From contig JAJDEQ010000130.1 of NCBI GenBank assembly GCA_029259695.1, positions 1 through 55,925 of the forward strand: a DNA stretch of 55,925 bases, in the 5' to 3' direction. This document shows positions 6,895-15,166 of the stretch, piece after piece. Below the pieces are notes generated by a model. That model had not been told where the DNA came from. It saw nothing but the letters and a program-made list of their open reading frames with translations, and searched no databases. A program made the translations under genes and the position numbers. Source of the DNA: Planctomycetota bacterium. Lineage in GTDB: Bacteria > Planctomycetota > B15-G4. Every line of letters starts with the position of its first letter. Position 1 is the stretch's first letter.

Positions 6895-9549
6895 CTAGGG
6901 TGTGTCCCCGAGCAGCGCCTGGAAGCGCGCGGTCTCGGCGATCGGTTGCAACTCGACGCTCGCGCGCAGGTAGTCCAGGTCGGAGAAGCCCAGCTCCAGT
7001 CCTCGCTCGAGCGCGTCGAGCGCCCGCTCGGCTGACGCGCAGCCGGCCAGCACCTCGGCCAGCGCGACGTGGGCGAAGGGATCGTCCGGGAGCAGCTCGG
7101 GGACTCGGGCGACGGCACCCTGCGCGCGCGCGAGTTCGCCGCTCGCGACACGACCGTAGCCCTCCTGGATCCCGGCCCAGGCGAGCGGAGTCCGGACCAG
7201 CACGTCGTCCGGTCGCAGGCGCAGCGCGCGCTCGAGCAACACGCCGGCTCGTGCCGCCGGTTCGCACGCATCCACCCGCTGCTCGGACTGCACGCGCAGC
7301 GTCGCCAGGTTCACCAACGCCATCCCCTGGACCACCAGCCCGTCGAAGTCGTTGCCATCCCGCGCCACGAGGTCCGCGCCGGCCCGAACCGCCTGCTCGC
7401 TCCACTCCTCCGCCTCGGCGCCCCGGTCCGTCGCCGCGAGGAAGGAACCGAGGTTGACCAGCAGCTTCGCGCGCACGCGGCCGTACTCGGTGGACAAGGG
7501 GAAGTCGGCGACGAGCTGCTCGGCGAGCGGAAGGCCCGACCTCAGGATCTGCTCGCGCTGGGCGGGCGCGGCGAGCGCACCCGCGTTCATGCACGCCGTA
7601 GCCGCTTCGTGCACGACCTCCCTGCGCTGGGCCGACGCCGCGGCGAGCGGGAGCAGGATTGCCAGCGCACGCGTGAAGGCAGCGTCCGCCGCCGCCTCGT
7701 CGCCCCGCGTGGAGTGCAGTTGGGCCAGGCCGTTCAATGATGCGCCGAGCAGGTACGCATCCTCGAGCGGCTCAGCCGTCGCAACGGCCGCGGTGTAGGC
7801 CTCGGTTGCCGCGTCGAGCCGGCCCGCGGACATGAGCGCCAGGCCGCGGTTGCGATGCAGACTCGCGACCGTCTGCCGCGCACGCGCATCGTCGGGCGCA
7901 CCGAGTCGCGCGAGCGCTTCGTCATAGGCGGCGATCGCCTCGTCGCCCCGGTCGAGACGCTCGAGCACGTTGGCCAGGTTGTTGAGGCAGCCGACCAATG
8001 CGTGCAACTGCTCGTTGTCGAGTGACTCGAGCGCGCGCAGCACGGAGAGCTGCGCGCGGTAACCAGCCTCCGCCTCGGGCAGGCGACCGAGCTGGCCGAG
8101 CAGGTCCGCCATCGCCCGCTGCAGGTCGCTCCAGTGCTGCAGCAGCGCCGGATCGTCGGGGCGCTGCGGCATGAGCTCCTCGAAGAACCCTTGCGCCTCC
8201 TCGAGCAGGCGCAGGCGCACCCCCTCCATGCGCGGCACGTCGGCCAGTCCGTCCTGTCCGACTTCCCACAGGAACACCCGCAGAGCGTCGAGCGCCTTGT
8301 CGAGGTTGGCCTCCGCTCGGTCGCGCTGGACGGCCAACCGGGCGGCGGCCCTGCTCTGTTGCACCGCGAGCGCGGTGGGGCCGACGATCGCGAGCAGCAG
8401 CGCCGCCGCGCTGGCCGGATGCCGCTGCGACCAGCGCAGCACGCGCGTGAACGGACCCGCGCGCCGCGCCTCGATCGGCCGGCGCTCGAGCACGGCGACC
8501 AGATCGCGCTCGAAGTCGCCGGCGGTTGCGTAGCGTTGCGACGGGTCACGCGCGAGCGCCTTGCGGCACACGGTCTCGACGTCGCGCGAGACGGCGGGGT
8601 TCCTGCGCCGCAAGGACACCGGGTCGCCCGTCAGGATCGCCTGCCCGAGCACTTCGCCCCGGCCCGCGTGCGGCGGCGCGCCGGTGAGCAGCTCGCACAG
8701 GGTGGCCCCGAGGCCGTAGACGTCGGTGCGCGCATCGGCATCCTCACCGCGCACCTGCTCCGGCGCCATGTAGGCCAGCGAACCCACCTGCGAACCGGTG
8801 CGCGTCATGCGCTCGCCACCACCCTCGCGGCCCAGGCCGAAGTCGAAGACGAGCACGCGACCATCGCTGGCGAGCATGATGTTGGAGGGCTTCACGTCGC
8901 GGTGCACGACGTCGCGCTCGTGCGCGTGCTCCAGTGCCGAGGCGACGTCGCGCGCGATGCGTAGGCAGGTATCGGTCCAGCTCCCGGCGAAGAGGTCGCC
9001 GCGCACGTCCGCACCGCTCACCCGCGCCAGGGCGGTGGCGAGGTCGCGTCCCCGGTCGGGCTCGTCGATCACCGCCAGCACCTCGGCCAACGTCGCGCCC
9101 TCGACGCACTCCATCGCGAAGAAGGGCACACCCTTCTCCTCACCCACGGTGTAGACCGGCACGATGTTCGGGTGCTGTAGTCGCGCGACGAGCTGCACCT
9201 CGCGCTGGAAGCGTTCGCGCGCCTCCGGGAAGTAGAGCTGGTCGGGACGCACGAGCTTCAGCGCCACCTCGCGCCCGAGCGACTCCTGGATGGCCGCGTA
9301 GACGACGCCCATGCCGCCGCCGCCGAGCCGACGTCCCAGGCGGAAGTCGCCCAATCGTGCGGGGACGTCGCCCTCGGCGCCCACGAGCCCGGTGCCGAGC
9401 AGCAGGCCCATACGCGAACGCAGCGCATCGGCCTGCTCAGGGTGCGCCGCACAGACGTCGTCGACTGCGCCGGCGCCCTCGTCCTCGATGCGTTCGAGGC
9501 ACTCCAGCACCAGGCCGGACAGCTCGTCGAGGGCGGGTTCTTCGGTCAT
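6895..9549 (-). CDS. Membrane Ser/Thr protein kinase with TPR tail
   Basis: An 884-residue PknB-type (Hanks) kinase. The glycine loop 'LGGGGMGVV' is at residues 75-83, the catalytic lysine is K98 ('VALKLV'), the HRD motif is at 216-218 ('VVHRDVKPSN') and DFG at 236-238 ('VFDFGLG'). A P+1 region 'GSLAYMAPEQ' and 'TDVYGLGATL' complete the fold. A single membrane segment (about 380-397) separates the cytoplasmic kinase from about 480 residues of helical TPR-like repeats ('NLANVLERLDRGDEAIAAYDEAL' type), which would lie outside. Role: phosphorylating Ser/Thr in response to a signal sensed by the TPRs (inferred). It is divergent from an ECF sigma factor gene 41 bp away, a common planctomycete pairing. 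Confidence 0.93.
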   Translation of the reverse strand: MTEEPALDELSGLVLECLERIEDEGAGAVDDVCAAHPEQADALRSRMGLLLGTGLVGAEGDVPARLGDFRLGRRLGGGGMGVVYAAIQESLGREVALKLVRPDQLYFPEARERFQREVQLVARLQHPNIVPVYTVGEEKGVPFFAMECVEGATLAEVLAVIDEPDRGRDLATALARVSGADVRGDLFAGSWTDTCLRIARDVASALEHAHERDVVHRDVKPSNIMLASDGRVLVFDFGLGREGGGERMTRTGSQVGSLAYMAPEQVRGEDADARTDVYGLGATLCELLTGAPPHAGRGEVLGQAILTGDPVSLRRRNPAVSRDVETVCRKALARDPSQRYATAGDFERDLVAVLERRPIEARRAGPFTRVLRWSQRHPASAAALLLAIVGPTALAVQQSRAAARLAVQRDRAEANLDKALDALRVFLWEVGQDGLADVPRMEGVRLRLLEEAQGFFEELMPQRPDDPALLQHWSDLQRAMADLLGQLGRLPEAEAGYRAQLSVLRALESLDNEQLHALVGCLNNLANVLERLDRGDEAIAAYDEALARLGAPDDARARQTVASLHRNRGLALMSAGRLDAATEAYTAAVATAEPLEDAYLLGASLNGLAQLHSTRGDEAAADAAFTRALAILLPLAAASAQRREVVHEAATACMNAGALAAPAQREQILRSGLPLAEQLVADFPLSTEYGRVRAKLLVNLGSFLAATDRGAEAEEWSEQAVRAGADLVARDGNDFDGLVVQGMALVNLATLRVQSEQRVDACEPAARAGVLLERALRLRPDDVLVRTPLAWAGIQEGYGRVASGELARAQGAVARVPELLPDDPFAHVALAEVLAGCASAERALDALERGLELGFSDLDYLRASVELQPIAETARFQALLGDTP

Positions 9550-9590
9550 GGCGTTATGATCCCTCTCTCCCCCCGCCCAGCCTAACCACG

Positions 9591-10145
9591 ATGACCGATC
9601 CCCAAGAAGGACTGGATGGTCCGACCCTCGAGAGGTTGCTCGACGAGCACCTCCCGGGACTGCGCGCCTTCGTGCGCCTGAAGGCCGGTCCCGTCCTGCG
9701 CGGTCGCGAATCGGAATCCGATGTCGTGCAGTCGACCTGCCGCGAAGTGCTCGTGCGCGCCGACACCTTCCGGCACGGCGGGGAGGCGGGCTTCAAGCAC
9801 TGGCTGTACTCGACGGCGCTGCGCAAGATCCTCAACAAGCACGAGTTCCACACGGCGGGCAAGCGCGACACCCGCCGCGACGCGGACGACGATGTGCAGT
9901 TGCTGGGCGCCTACAACGCCTTCTGCTCGCCGAGCCGCATCGCTTCGGCGCGCGAGGAGCTCGATCGCATCGAGGGTGCTTTCGAGCAGCTCATGCCGCA
10001 ACACCGTGAGGTGATCCTGCTCTCGCGTGTGATCGGTCTCTCGCGCGCCGAGGTCGCGGCCGAGATGGGCCGCACCGAGGCCTCCGTCAGGAACCTGCTG
10101 AACCGGGCGCTGACACATCTGGCCCAGCAGCTCGAGCTGCGCTGA
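9591..10145 (+). CDS. ECF-type RNA polymerase sigma factor
   Basis: A 184-residue sigma-70 family protein. Region 2 covers roughly residues 10-95, with 'SDVVQSTCREVLVRADTF' and 'FKHWLYSTALRKILNKHEF', the promoter-melting and -10 contacting helices. Region 4 lies near the C-terminus, with 'QHREVILLSRVIGLSRAEVA' leading into the helix-turn-helix 'EMGRTEASVRNLLNRAL'. Regions 1 and 3 are missing, as usual for ECF factors. No anti-sigma gene is adjacent; the neighbour is a divergent Ser/Thr kinase, which may regulate it (inference from similar planctomycete arrangements). The ATG at 9591 lacks a clear Shine-Dalgarno sequence; TATGAT at 9556-9561 is a plausible -10. Confidence 0.9.
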   Translation: MTDPQEGLDGPTLERLLDEHLPGLRAFVRLKAGPVLRGRESESDVVQSTCREVLVRADTFRHGGEAGFKHWLYSTALRKILNKHEFHTAGKRDTRRDADDDVQLLGAYNAFCSPSRIASAREELDRIEGAFEQLMPQHREVILLSRVIGLSRAEVAAEMGRTEASVRNLLNRALTHLAQQLELR

Positions 10146-10177
10146 CCAGGCGCGCTCGTCGCCGAGCGTGAGTGGCT

Positions 10178-10208
10178 GCCCGGCCGAGAGCGCTCGGGCT
10201 GATCAGCC
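10178..10208. terminator. Adjacent small palindromes between convergent genes
   Basis: CCGAG-AGCG-CTCGG (10184-10197) forms a short hairpin, and GGCTGATCAGCC (10197-10208) is a perfect 12-bp palindrome beginning at its last base. Both lie in the 188-bp gap between the convergent sigma factor gene and the FG-GAP-like gene. They could stop transcription from either side or be a protein site. I see no coding sequence in this gap. Confidence 0.35.
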
Positions 10209-10333
10209 GGGATCTCCGCAGCCGGTTGTCATGGCGAGCATCGATCGGCGCGCTCTTAGCACCCGACTCGGCGTTCGTCCTGCTCGAGGACTAGCTGCCT
10301 CGCGCTCCCGCCAGGCACGACGCGCACGGCGCC

Positions 10334-11521
10334 TCACGGATCGCAAGGGCTGTCCACGACGAACACGAGGCCGGAGCGGTCGAGCGAACCGGGACGCGGG
10401 GCCCCCACCGCGTAGTAGTCGCCGATGGCGACCGACGTGCCGAACTCGGCGGTGCTGTTGAAGAACCCCGGCGGTTGCGGCTCGCGGTGCAGCTCCACCC
10501 AGGTGCCGCCGATGAGTTGGTAGATGTACACGGCGCCCTCGTTGCTGTTCTCCCCCGGCGCGCCGACCAGGACCTCGTTGCCGCGCACCGCCACGCCCTT
10601 GCTGAACTGATCGCTCACCTGCCCCGGTGTGGGCGCCAGTGCCTGGTGTTCGATCACCGTGCCGTCGGCGGCGAGCTTGTACATGTGGGCCTGGCCGCCC
10701 GGCTGGACGGTGGCGCTGTCGTTCAAGTGCGCACTGATGATCGCCCAGTCGCCGTGGATGTCGACCCATTCGCCGAAGTGGATCGCGCTGTTGGTCATGG
10801 ACGCCGACGGGATGATCTCGGCCAGGTTCCACGACGAGCCCGTGCGCAGGAAGCTGTAGGCGCGGCCCGCCTTCGAGGGCCCCGGACCCGCGTAGCGATC
10901 GTCGGCCACGATCAGGATGTCCTCGTGCACGGCGACGCCGTCGCCGAACGAGAACGCGTCTTCGTCGAAGGCGTGGATCGTGTCTTCGTGCTGCCACGTC
11001 CCGCTGATGTGGCGGTAGATGTCCACCCTGTCCCGCGCGCCCACCGCCAGCGTGTCCTTGTGCACGGACACGTCGACGCCCACATCGAGCGCACCCGCCT
11101 GGTACGGGGTCGCCTCGAGCACCCACCCGCTGCCGACGACGTGTCGGTAGACGTAGACCGCGCCCGAATCGCCGCCGTGCAGGTCGCTGTCGTGCGCGCC
11201 CACCGCGAGCACGTCTCCGTGCAGGTCGATGTGCTGGCCGAAGACCTCGTTCAATGCCAGCCCCGGAGGCTGTAGGAACGAGTTGAGCGCCCAGCCGAGG
11301 GGCACCCGCCTGAAGACGGCGACGGCACCGACGCCCTCGTGAAAGGGAATGCCGACGGCGAGCCAGTGCCCTTCCGTCTCGACAGCCGTGCCGAACAGGA
11401 AATTGGACGACAAGGGGATCTGGTGCCGGGGGATGGGCACGACGAAGTCGAGCGAACACGGCTCGTCGACGGGTGAGAACGCGAGGGTGAGGACAGCCAG
11501 CAGGCTCGCGAGCGGGAGCAT
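10334..11521 (-). CDS. Exported FG-GAP_2-like seven-repeat propeller
   Basis: A 395-residue protein with an N-terminal signal 'LASLLAVLTLAFS'. Seven repeats follow with the pattern 'FGxxVaxxGdxLaVGAxxxxxxxGaVyvYr': for example 'FGQHIDLHGDVLAVGAHD', 'GVAVHEDILIVADDR', 'GVAVRGNEVLVGAPGEN' and 'FGTSVAIGDYYAVGAP'. This is the FG-GAP type without the tight DxDGDG calcium cage, common in exported propellers of planctomycetes and myxobacteria. The last repeat closes near 'VFVVDSPCDP', so nothing follows the propeller and the shared C-terminal domain is absent. GGAG at 9 nt before the ATG supports the start. Ligand unknown. Confidence 0.85.
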   Translation of the reverse strand: MLPLASLLAVLTLAFSPVDEPCSLDFVVPIPRHQIPLSSNFLFGTAVETEGHWLAVGIPFHEGVGAVAVFRRVPLGWALNSFLQPPGLALNEVFGQHIDLHGDVLAVGAHDSDLHGGDSGAVYVYRHVVGSGWVLEATPYQAGALDVGVDVSVHKDTLAVGARDRVDIYRHISGTWQHEDTIHAFDEDAFSFGDGVAVHEDILIVADDRYAGPGPSKAGRAYSFLRTGSSWNLAEIIPSASMTNSAIHFGEWVDIHGDWAIISAHLNDSATVQPGGQAHMYKLAADGTVIEHQALAPTPGQVSDQFSKGVAVRGNEVLVGAPGENSNEGAVYIYQLIGGTWVELHREPQPPGFFNSTAEFGTSVAIGDYYAVGAPRPGSLDRSGLVFVVDSPCDP

Positions 11522-11685
11522 GGTACGACTCCGGAGTGAGTGAACGGATCAGCGCCCCCAGCACGTTGCGAAGCGCCCCACTCGGTCACGGCCTCCTCTC
11601 CATGGCGCCGCCCGAGCTCCCCTTGCGGGTGCGCCCGAGCGTGCCACAGGTCGGCCGGCCTGAGAATCACGTACCCCGATCGACA

Positions 11686-11704
11686 CGCCCTGGCACCCCA
11701 GGCG
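11686..11704 (-). terminator. Short hairpin downstream of the Cys-rich protein gene
   Basis: CCTGG (11689-11693) and CCAGG (11698-11702) pair around CACC. Two more pairs can be added with a bulged C. It lies 21 bp past the stop codon on the minus strand. The remaining ~160 bp up to the next gene hold nothing I recognise. Confidence 0.35.
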
Positions 11705-11724
11705 CGGCGACCGGGGCCATCACG

Positions 11725-12666
11725 TCACTCCTCGCACGCCGCGCAGGTCATGACGATGGTGCCGAGTTCGACCCCGTCGGCCGAGAATGTGTAGGTCATC
11801 TCGTCACCGCAGTTGAGCAGGATGCTCGTGGACTCGGAGTCGGTCACGTCCCAGGTCTTCGCCCCCCCCTGCACCCCCGTCGCCGGGTTGGTCGTGCTCG
11901 AAGCGACGATTCCCCTCGAAGTGCAGGGGTTGGCTGGATCCTGCTGGATGCTCGCGGTGACGCGCCCGAAGCAGACCTGCAGCGGGTGATTGCACCCGCT
12001 CGTGTCCATGCTGTAGGTCACACCCCAGGCTCTCACGCACGCGGGCGGCGGATCGGTCGTGACCGAGGTGGAACTCGTGAACTCGCAGCCTTCGGGCTCT
12101 TCCCACAGATCATCCTGCTTGGAGCCGTCGTCCTCCGACGAGGATTCCGAAGCGTACTGGGGCAGGTCGAGCTGGGCGCCCTGGCCGAAGAGCGCCACGA
12201 TCGCCGCCATGCCGTCCGCCCGCAGGGCGCTGAGTTCCGCGGCCACGAGGTCGACCGTCGTCTCCTCCCCCGGCACGACGTCGACGACGTAGACCTCACC
12301 GCCGACGGCGGCCACATGACGGCTCAGGACGCCGTGGGGCACCACGCTCTCCACTCCACCCACCGGCAGCAGCAGCCCCTCGCCGATGCGGCGCCGGGCC
12401 ACCGCTTCCATGCTCTCGTGCAGCACCCACTGAAGGTGCATGTGCGCCGCGTTGAGGTCGTCGACGAGCGACGCGAGACGGCGCGCGTCCTCGCCCACCG
12501 GCATGGCACCGCTCAAGTGACCGCTGGCGTGCCACTGCTCCAGGAGCGCGACGGCGGGGAACGCCTGCCCCCCCGCTGCGGCCAGGCGCACATCCGGCGA
12601 GATCGGCTCGACGATGCCGAAGGCGAGAGTCACGGCAACCTGAAGCGAGGCGAACAGGGTCAGCAT
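11725..12666 (-). CDS. Exported Cys-rich protein of unknown function
   Basis: A 313-residue protein that I cannot assign to a family. It has a signal peptide ('LTLFASLQVAVTLAFG'), then a helical region of about 170 residues containing 'LLEQWHASGHLSGAM' and 'LSRHVAAVGGEVYVVDVV', an acidic serine-rich linker ('SESSSEDDGSKQDDLWEE'), and a beta-rich C-terminal half with nine or so cysteines ('GCNHPLQVCFG', 'NPCTSRG', 'LNCGDE', 'MTCAACEE'). The Cys pattern suggests disulphides outside the cytoplasm. The ATG at 12666 has GGAGAA at good spacing; a GTG 15 bp upstream does not. A TGCTAGCAT box lies 88 bp upstream. Confidence 0.8.
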   Translation of the reverse strand: MLTLFASLQVAVTLAFGIVEPISPDVRLAAAGGQAFPAVALLEQWHASGHLSGAMPVGEDARRLASLVDDLNAAHMHLQWVLHESMEAVARRRIGEGLLLPVGGVESVVPHGVLSRHVAAVGGEVYVVDVVPGEETTVDLVAAELSALRADGMAAIVALFGQGAQLDLPQYASESSSEDDGSKQDDLWEEPEGCEFTSSTSVTTDPPPACVRAWGVTYSMDTSGCNHPLQVCFGRVTASIQQDPANPCTSRGIVASSTTNPATGVQGGAKTWDVTDSESTSILLNCGDEMTYTFSADGVELGTIVMTCAACEE

Positions 12667-12753
12667 GGCAACGTTCTCCACGGGGCAATCTGCGACCGGC
12701 TGGATGCGCGAGGAGGACGCGCGGTTGGCCTCCCAGCCAGCGCAGGGCAGGCG

Positions 12754-12762
12754 ATGCTAGCA
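12754..12762 (-). promoter_or_regulatory. Extended -10 box TGCTAGCAT
   Basis: The minus strand reads TGCTAGCAT, matching TGnTAnnnT, about 88 nt before the ATG at 12666. The sequence is self-complementary around its centre, so the strand assignment rests on the gene position. It is similar to boxes at 3495, 29831 and 39293. Confidence 0.4.
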
Positions 12763-12929
12763 GGCGGCGCCGAACGGGAGCGACCGCGCGTCGACCCCTG
12801 TCGCCCCACAGGATCCATCTCGCCCCAAAGCAGGTCGCCGCGAGGAGCAACGCCCTGCTGTGATCGCACCGGATGACACGCCCCCCGATCCGCGGCGCTT
12901 GGGACCTTGGCAGATCCCTGTAATGGGCC

Positions 12930-12935
12930 TAGCCT
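12930..12935 (+). promoter_or_regulatory. Candidate -10 box TAGCCT
   Basis: TAGCCT lies 20 nt before the GTG at 12956. Transcription from it would begin after the upstream in-frame ATG at 12923, which supports the GTG with its GGAGAG site as the true start. Confidence 0.35.
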
Positions 12936-12955
12936 TGCCTCGACCGGAGAGTGCC

Positions 12956-15106
12956 GTGAAGAACAGTCCGCTGATCGTTGGACTCGTGCTTGCCGCGTTG
13001 GGCACCTCGCCCGTCGTGGCCCAGACCACCTGGCACGTCGCCGCCGGCGCCTGCCCCGGCCCGGGGACCGGCACCGTCGGCGATCCCTTCTGCACGATCC
13101 AGGCGGGCATCGACGCCGCGACCAACGGGGACGAAGTCGTGATCGCCGACGGCACCTACGTCGGTGCGGGCAACCGTGCGCTCGACTTCGGCGGCCGGCT
13201 GATCAGCGTGCGCAGCGCCAGCGGTCGCGCCGGCTGCATCCTCGATGCCCAGGGTGCCGAGCGACACTTCGTGTTCCAGACCGGCGAGACGTCCGCCGCG
13301 GTCGTGAGCGAACTCACGCTGCGCAACGGTGCGGGAGTCGACGGCGGCGCGATCCAGCTCACCGGAGCGAGCCCCACCTTCGACGGGTGCCGCTTCGAGT
13401 CCAACGTCGCGACGTCCGACGGCGGCGCCGTCTGGGCCGACGCGACGAGCGAGCCGAGCTTCAGCGGTTGCGACTTCGTGGGCAACCAGGCCGCGGGGGT
13501 CGGAGGAGCCTGCACCACCGATGGCGGTGAAGCCTCGTTCAGCACATGCCTGTTCGACACGAACTCGGCTGCTGCCGGTGGAGCCCTGCACGTCGAGGGC
13601 AGTGTCTCCGACCCCGCCCCGCAGATCAGCGACTGCTCGTTCACCGACAACACCGCCACGGCGAGTTGGGGCGGCGCGCTCTCGCTCCTGGGCACGCAGT
13701 CCTCGCTCATCGAGCGCTGCGCGTTCACCGGCAACGACGCCAACCTCTACGGCGGCGCGGTCCAGACCCTGCTCTCCCTGTGCAGGCCCGTCTTCTCCGA
13801 TTGCACGTTCACGGGCAACACGGCTGCGGAGCTGGGAGGCGCCGTGCGGGCCACGAGCGGGTCGGACCCCGTGTACGAACGCTGCGCCTTCACGTGGAAC
13901 GAAGCCGGGCTCGTGGGCGGCGCGTTGATCATCCAGGCGGGCAGCGGCGTGATCCGTGACTGCGTGATCGAGAACAACACGTCACCCGGCCGGGGTGGCG
14001 GCATCGGCTTCGTGAACGGAACCGGTGGCGAAATCCCCCGCCTCGAGAACTCCTTGATCGTCGGCAACACGGCGCCGCTGGGGGCCGGCATCGACATCCA
14101 GGGACAAACCTCCGGCGCTGACGCCGACCCGCTGATCACCGGCTGCACGATCCGTGACAACGTGGCCAGCTCGGAGGGCGGCGGCATCCGCATCCGTGGC
14201 GGGGCCGCGCCCGTGATCGAGCACACCGTCATCCGCGGCAACACGGCGGCCTTCGGCGGCGGCGTCGCCATCCAAGGCGTGGGTGGCAACAACAACACCA
14301 CCCCCTCGTTCGACAACGTGGTCATCGATCACAACAACGCCACCGACACGGGCGGGGCGATCTGGTCCGACGGCGCCCTGCACGGACTGCTCGCGCGCTG
14401 CACGATCGCCGACAACACGGCCACCGAGACGGGCGGCGTGTTCCTGACGTTCGTCAGCGACGGCGGGACGCTGGAGTTCGACGACTCGATCCTATGGGGC
14501 AACAGCGGCGACCAGATCCGCTTCGGCGGCGGCGGCTCGGAGGTCCTCGTGCGCTGGTCGGACGTCCAGGGCGGCTTCGGGGGCCCGGGCAACATCGATG
14601 CCAACCCGCGCTTCATCAACGCAGCCGCCGGCATCTACGGCCTGCTGTCCGACTCACCCTGCATCGACAGCGGCGCCCGCTTCAGCGATCCCGATCCCGA
14701 CGGCTCGGACACCGACATGGGTGCCGTCCCGTACGACGAGTGGACACGCGCGGCCTTCGGCACCCTCGGCCTCTCGGGCTTCCCCGACCTGTCCGGTGAC
14801 GGCCCGCTGACCGTCGGGAACCCCGCCACGATCACGCTCGTCGACGCGGCACCCGGCAGCATCGCCACCCTGGTGATCGCACCGAGCTACCTGGGCGCGC
14901 CGTTCAAGGGCGGCGTGTTCGTCCCCGATGCGCAGTTCCTGCTGATCGCCCTGCCCGTGCCCGGCAACGGCACGATCGTGGTCTCCGCCCCCTGGCCCGC
15001 GGGCGTGCCGTCCAAGTTCACGACCTACCTGCAGTACTGGATCAGCGACCCCGCCAACGCCACCGGCTTCGCGTCGAGCAACGGGCTGACAGCGACGACA
15101 CCGTAG
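12956..15106 (+). CDS. Exported POMP-like beta-helix protein with shared C-terminal domain
   Basis: A 716-residue protein with a signal peptide ending at 'SPVVAQ'. A beta-helix entry motif 'CTIQAGIDAATNGDEVVIAD' follows, then about eleven repeats of roughly 30 residues built on 'C.F..N.A...GGA' ('CRFESNVATSDGGAVW', 'CDFVGNQAAGVGGACT', 'CTFTGNTAAELGGAVR', 'CTIADNTATETGGVF'). This resembles chlamydial polymorphic outer membrane protein repeats, expected to form a right-handed beta-helix outside the cell. The last ~120 residues are the shared C-terminal domain ('APFKGGVFVPD', 'TYLQYWISDP', 'GFASSNGLTATTP') ending at the stop codon. GTG is chosen from GGAGAG at 5 nt spacing and the signal peptide. 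Function unknown; adhesion or surface structure is likely. Confidence 0.9.
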   Translation: MKNSPLIVGLVLAALGTSPVVAQTTWHVAAGACPGPGTGTVGDPFCTIQAGIDAATNGDEVVIADGTYVGAGNRALDFGGRLISVRSASGRAGCILDAQGAERHFVFQTGETSAAVVSELTLRNGAGVDGGAIQLTGASPTFDGCRFESNVATSDGGAVWADATSEPSFSGCDFVGNQAAGVGGACTTDGGEASFSTCLFDTNSAAAGGALHVEGSVSDPAPQISDCSFTDNTATASWGGALSLLGTQSSLIERCAFTGNDANLYGGAVQTLLSLCRPVFSDCTFTGNTAAELGGAVRATSGSDPVYERCAFTWNEAGLVGGALIIQAGSGVIRDCVIENNTSPGRGGGIGFVNGTGGEIPRLENSLIVGNTAPLGAGIDIQGQTSGADADPLITGCTIRDNVASSEGGGIRIRGGAAPVIEHTVIRGNTAAFGGGVAIQGVGGNNNTTPSFDNVVIDHNNATDTGGAIWSDGALHGLLARCTIADNTATETGGVFLTFVSDGGTLEFDDSILWGNSGDQIRFGGGGSEVLVRWSDVQGGFGGPGNIDANPRFINAAAGIYGLLSDSPCIDSGARFSDPDPDGSDTDMGAVPYDEWTRAAFGTLGLSGFPDLSGDGPLTVGNPATITLVDAAPGSIATLVIAPSYLGAPFKGGVFVPDAQFLLIALPVPGNGTIVVSAPWPAGVPSKFTTYLQYWISDPANATGFASSNGLTATTP

Positions 15107-15114
15107 TCGCGGAT

Positions 15115-15149
15115 CGGCTCGAACGCAGCTCACCGGACCCCGCGAGCCG
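15115..15149. terminator. Hairpin between convergent genes
   Basis: CGGCTCG (15115-15121) pairs with CGAGCCG (15143-15149) around a 21-nt loop, in the 60-bp gap between the beta-helix gene and the convergent MscS-type channel gene. No U-run on either strand. Confidence 0.4.
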
Positions 15150-15166
15150 CACACGACCGTGTCGCC

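Noticed and set aside
12860..12955. Longer N-terminus for the POMP-like protein, starting at 12860 or 12923
   Set aside because: The GTG at 12956 has the ribosome binding site and signal peptide, and a -10 box at 12930 would start transcription after 12923.
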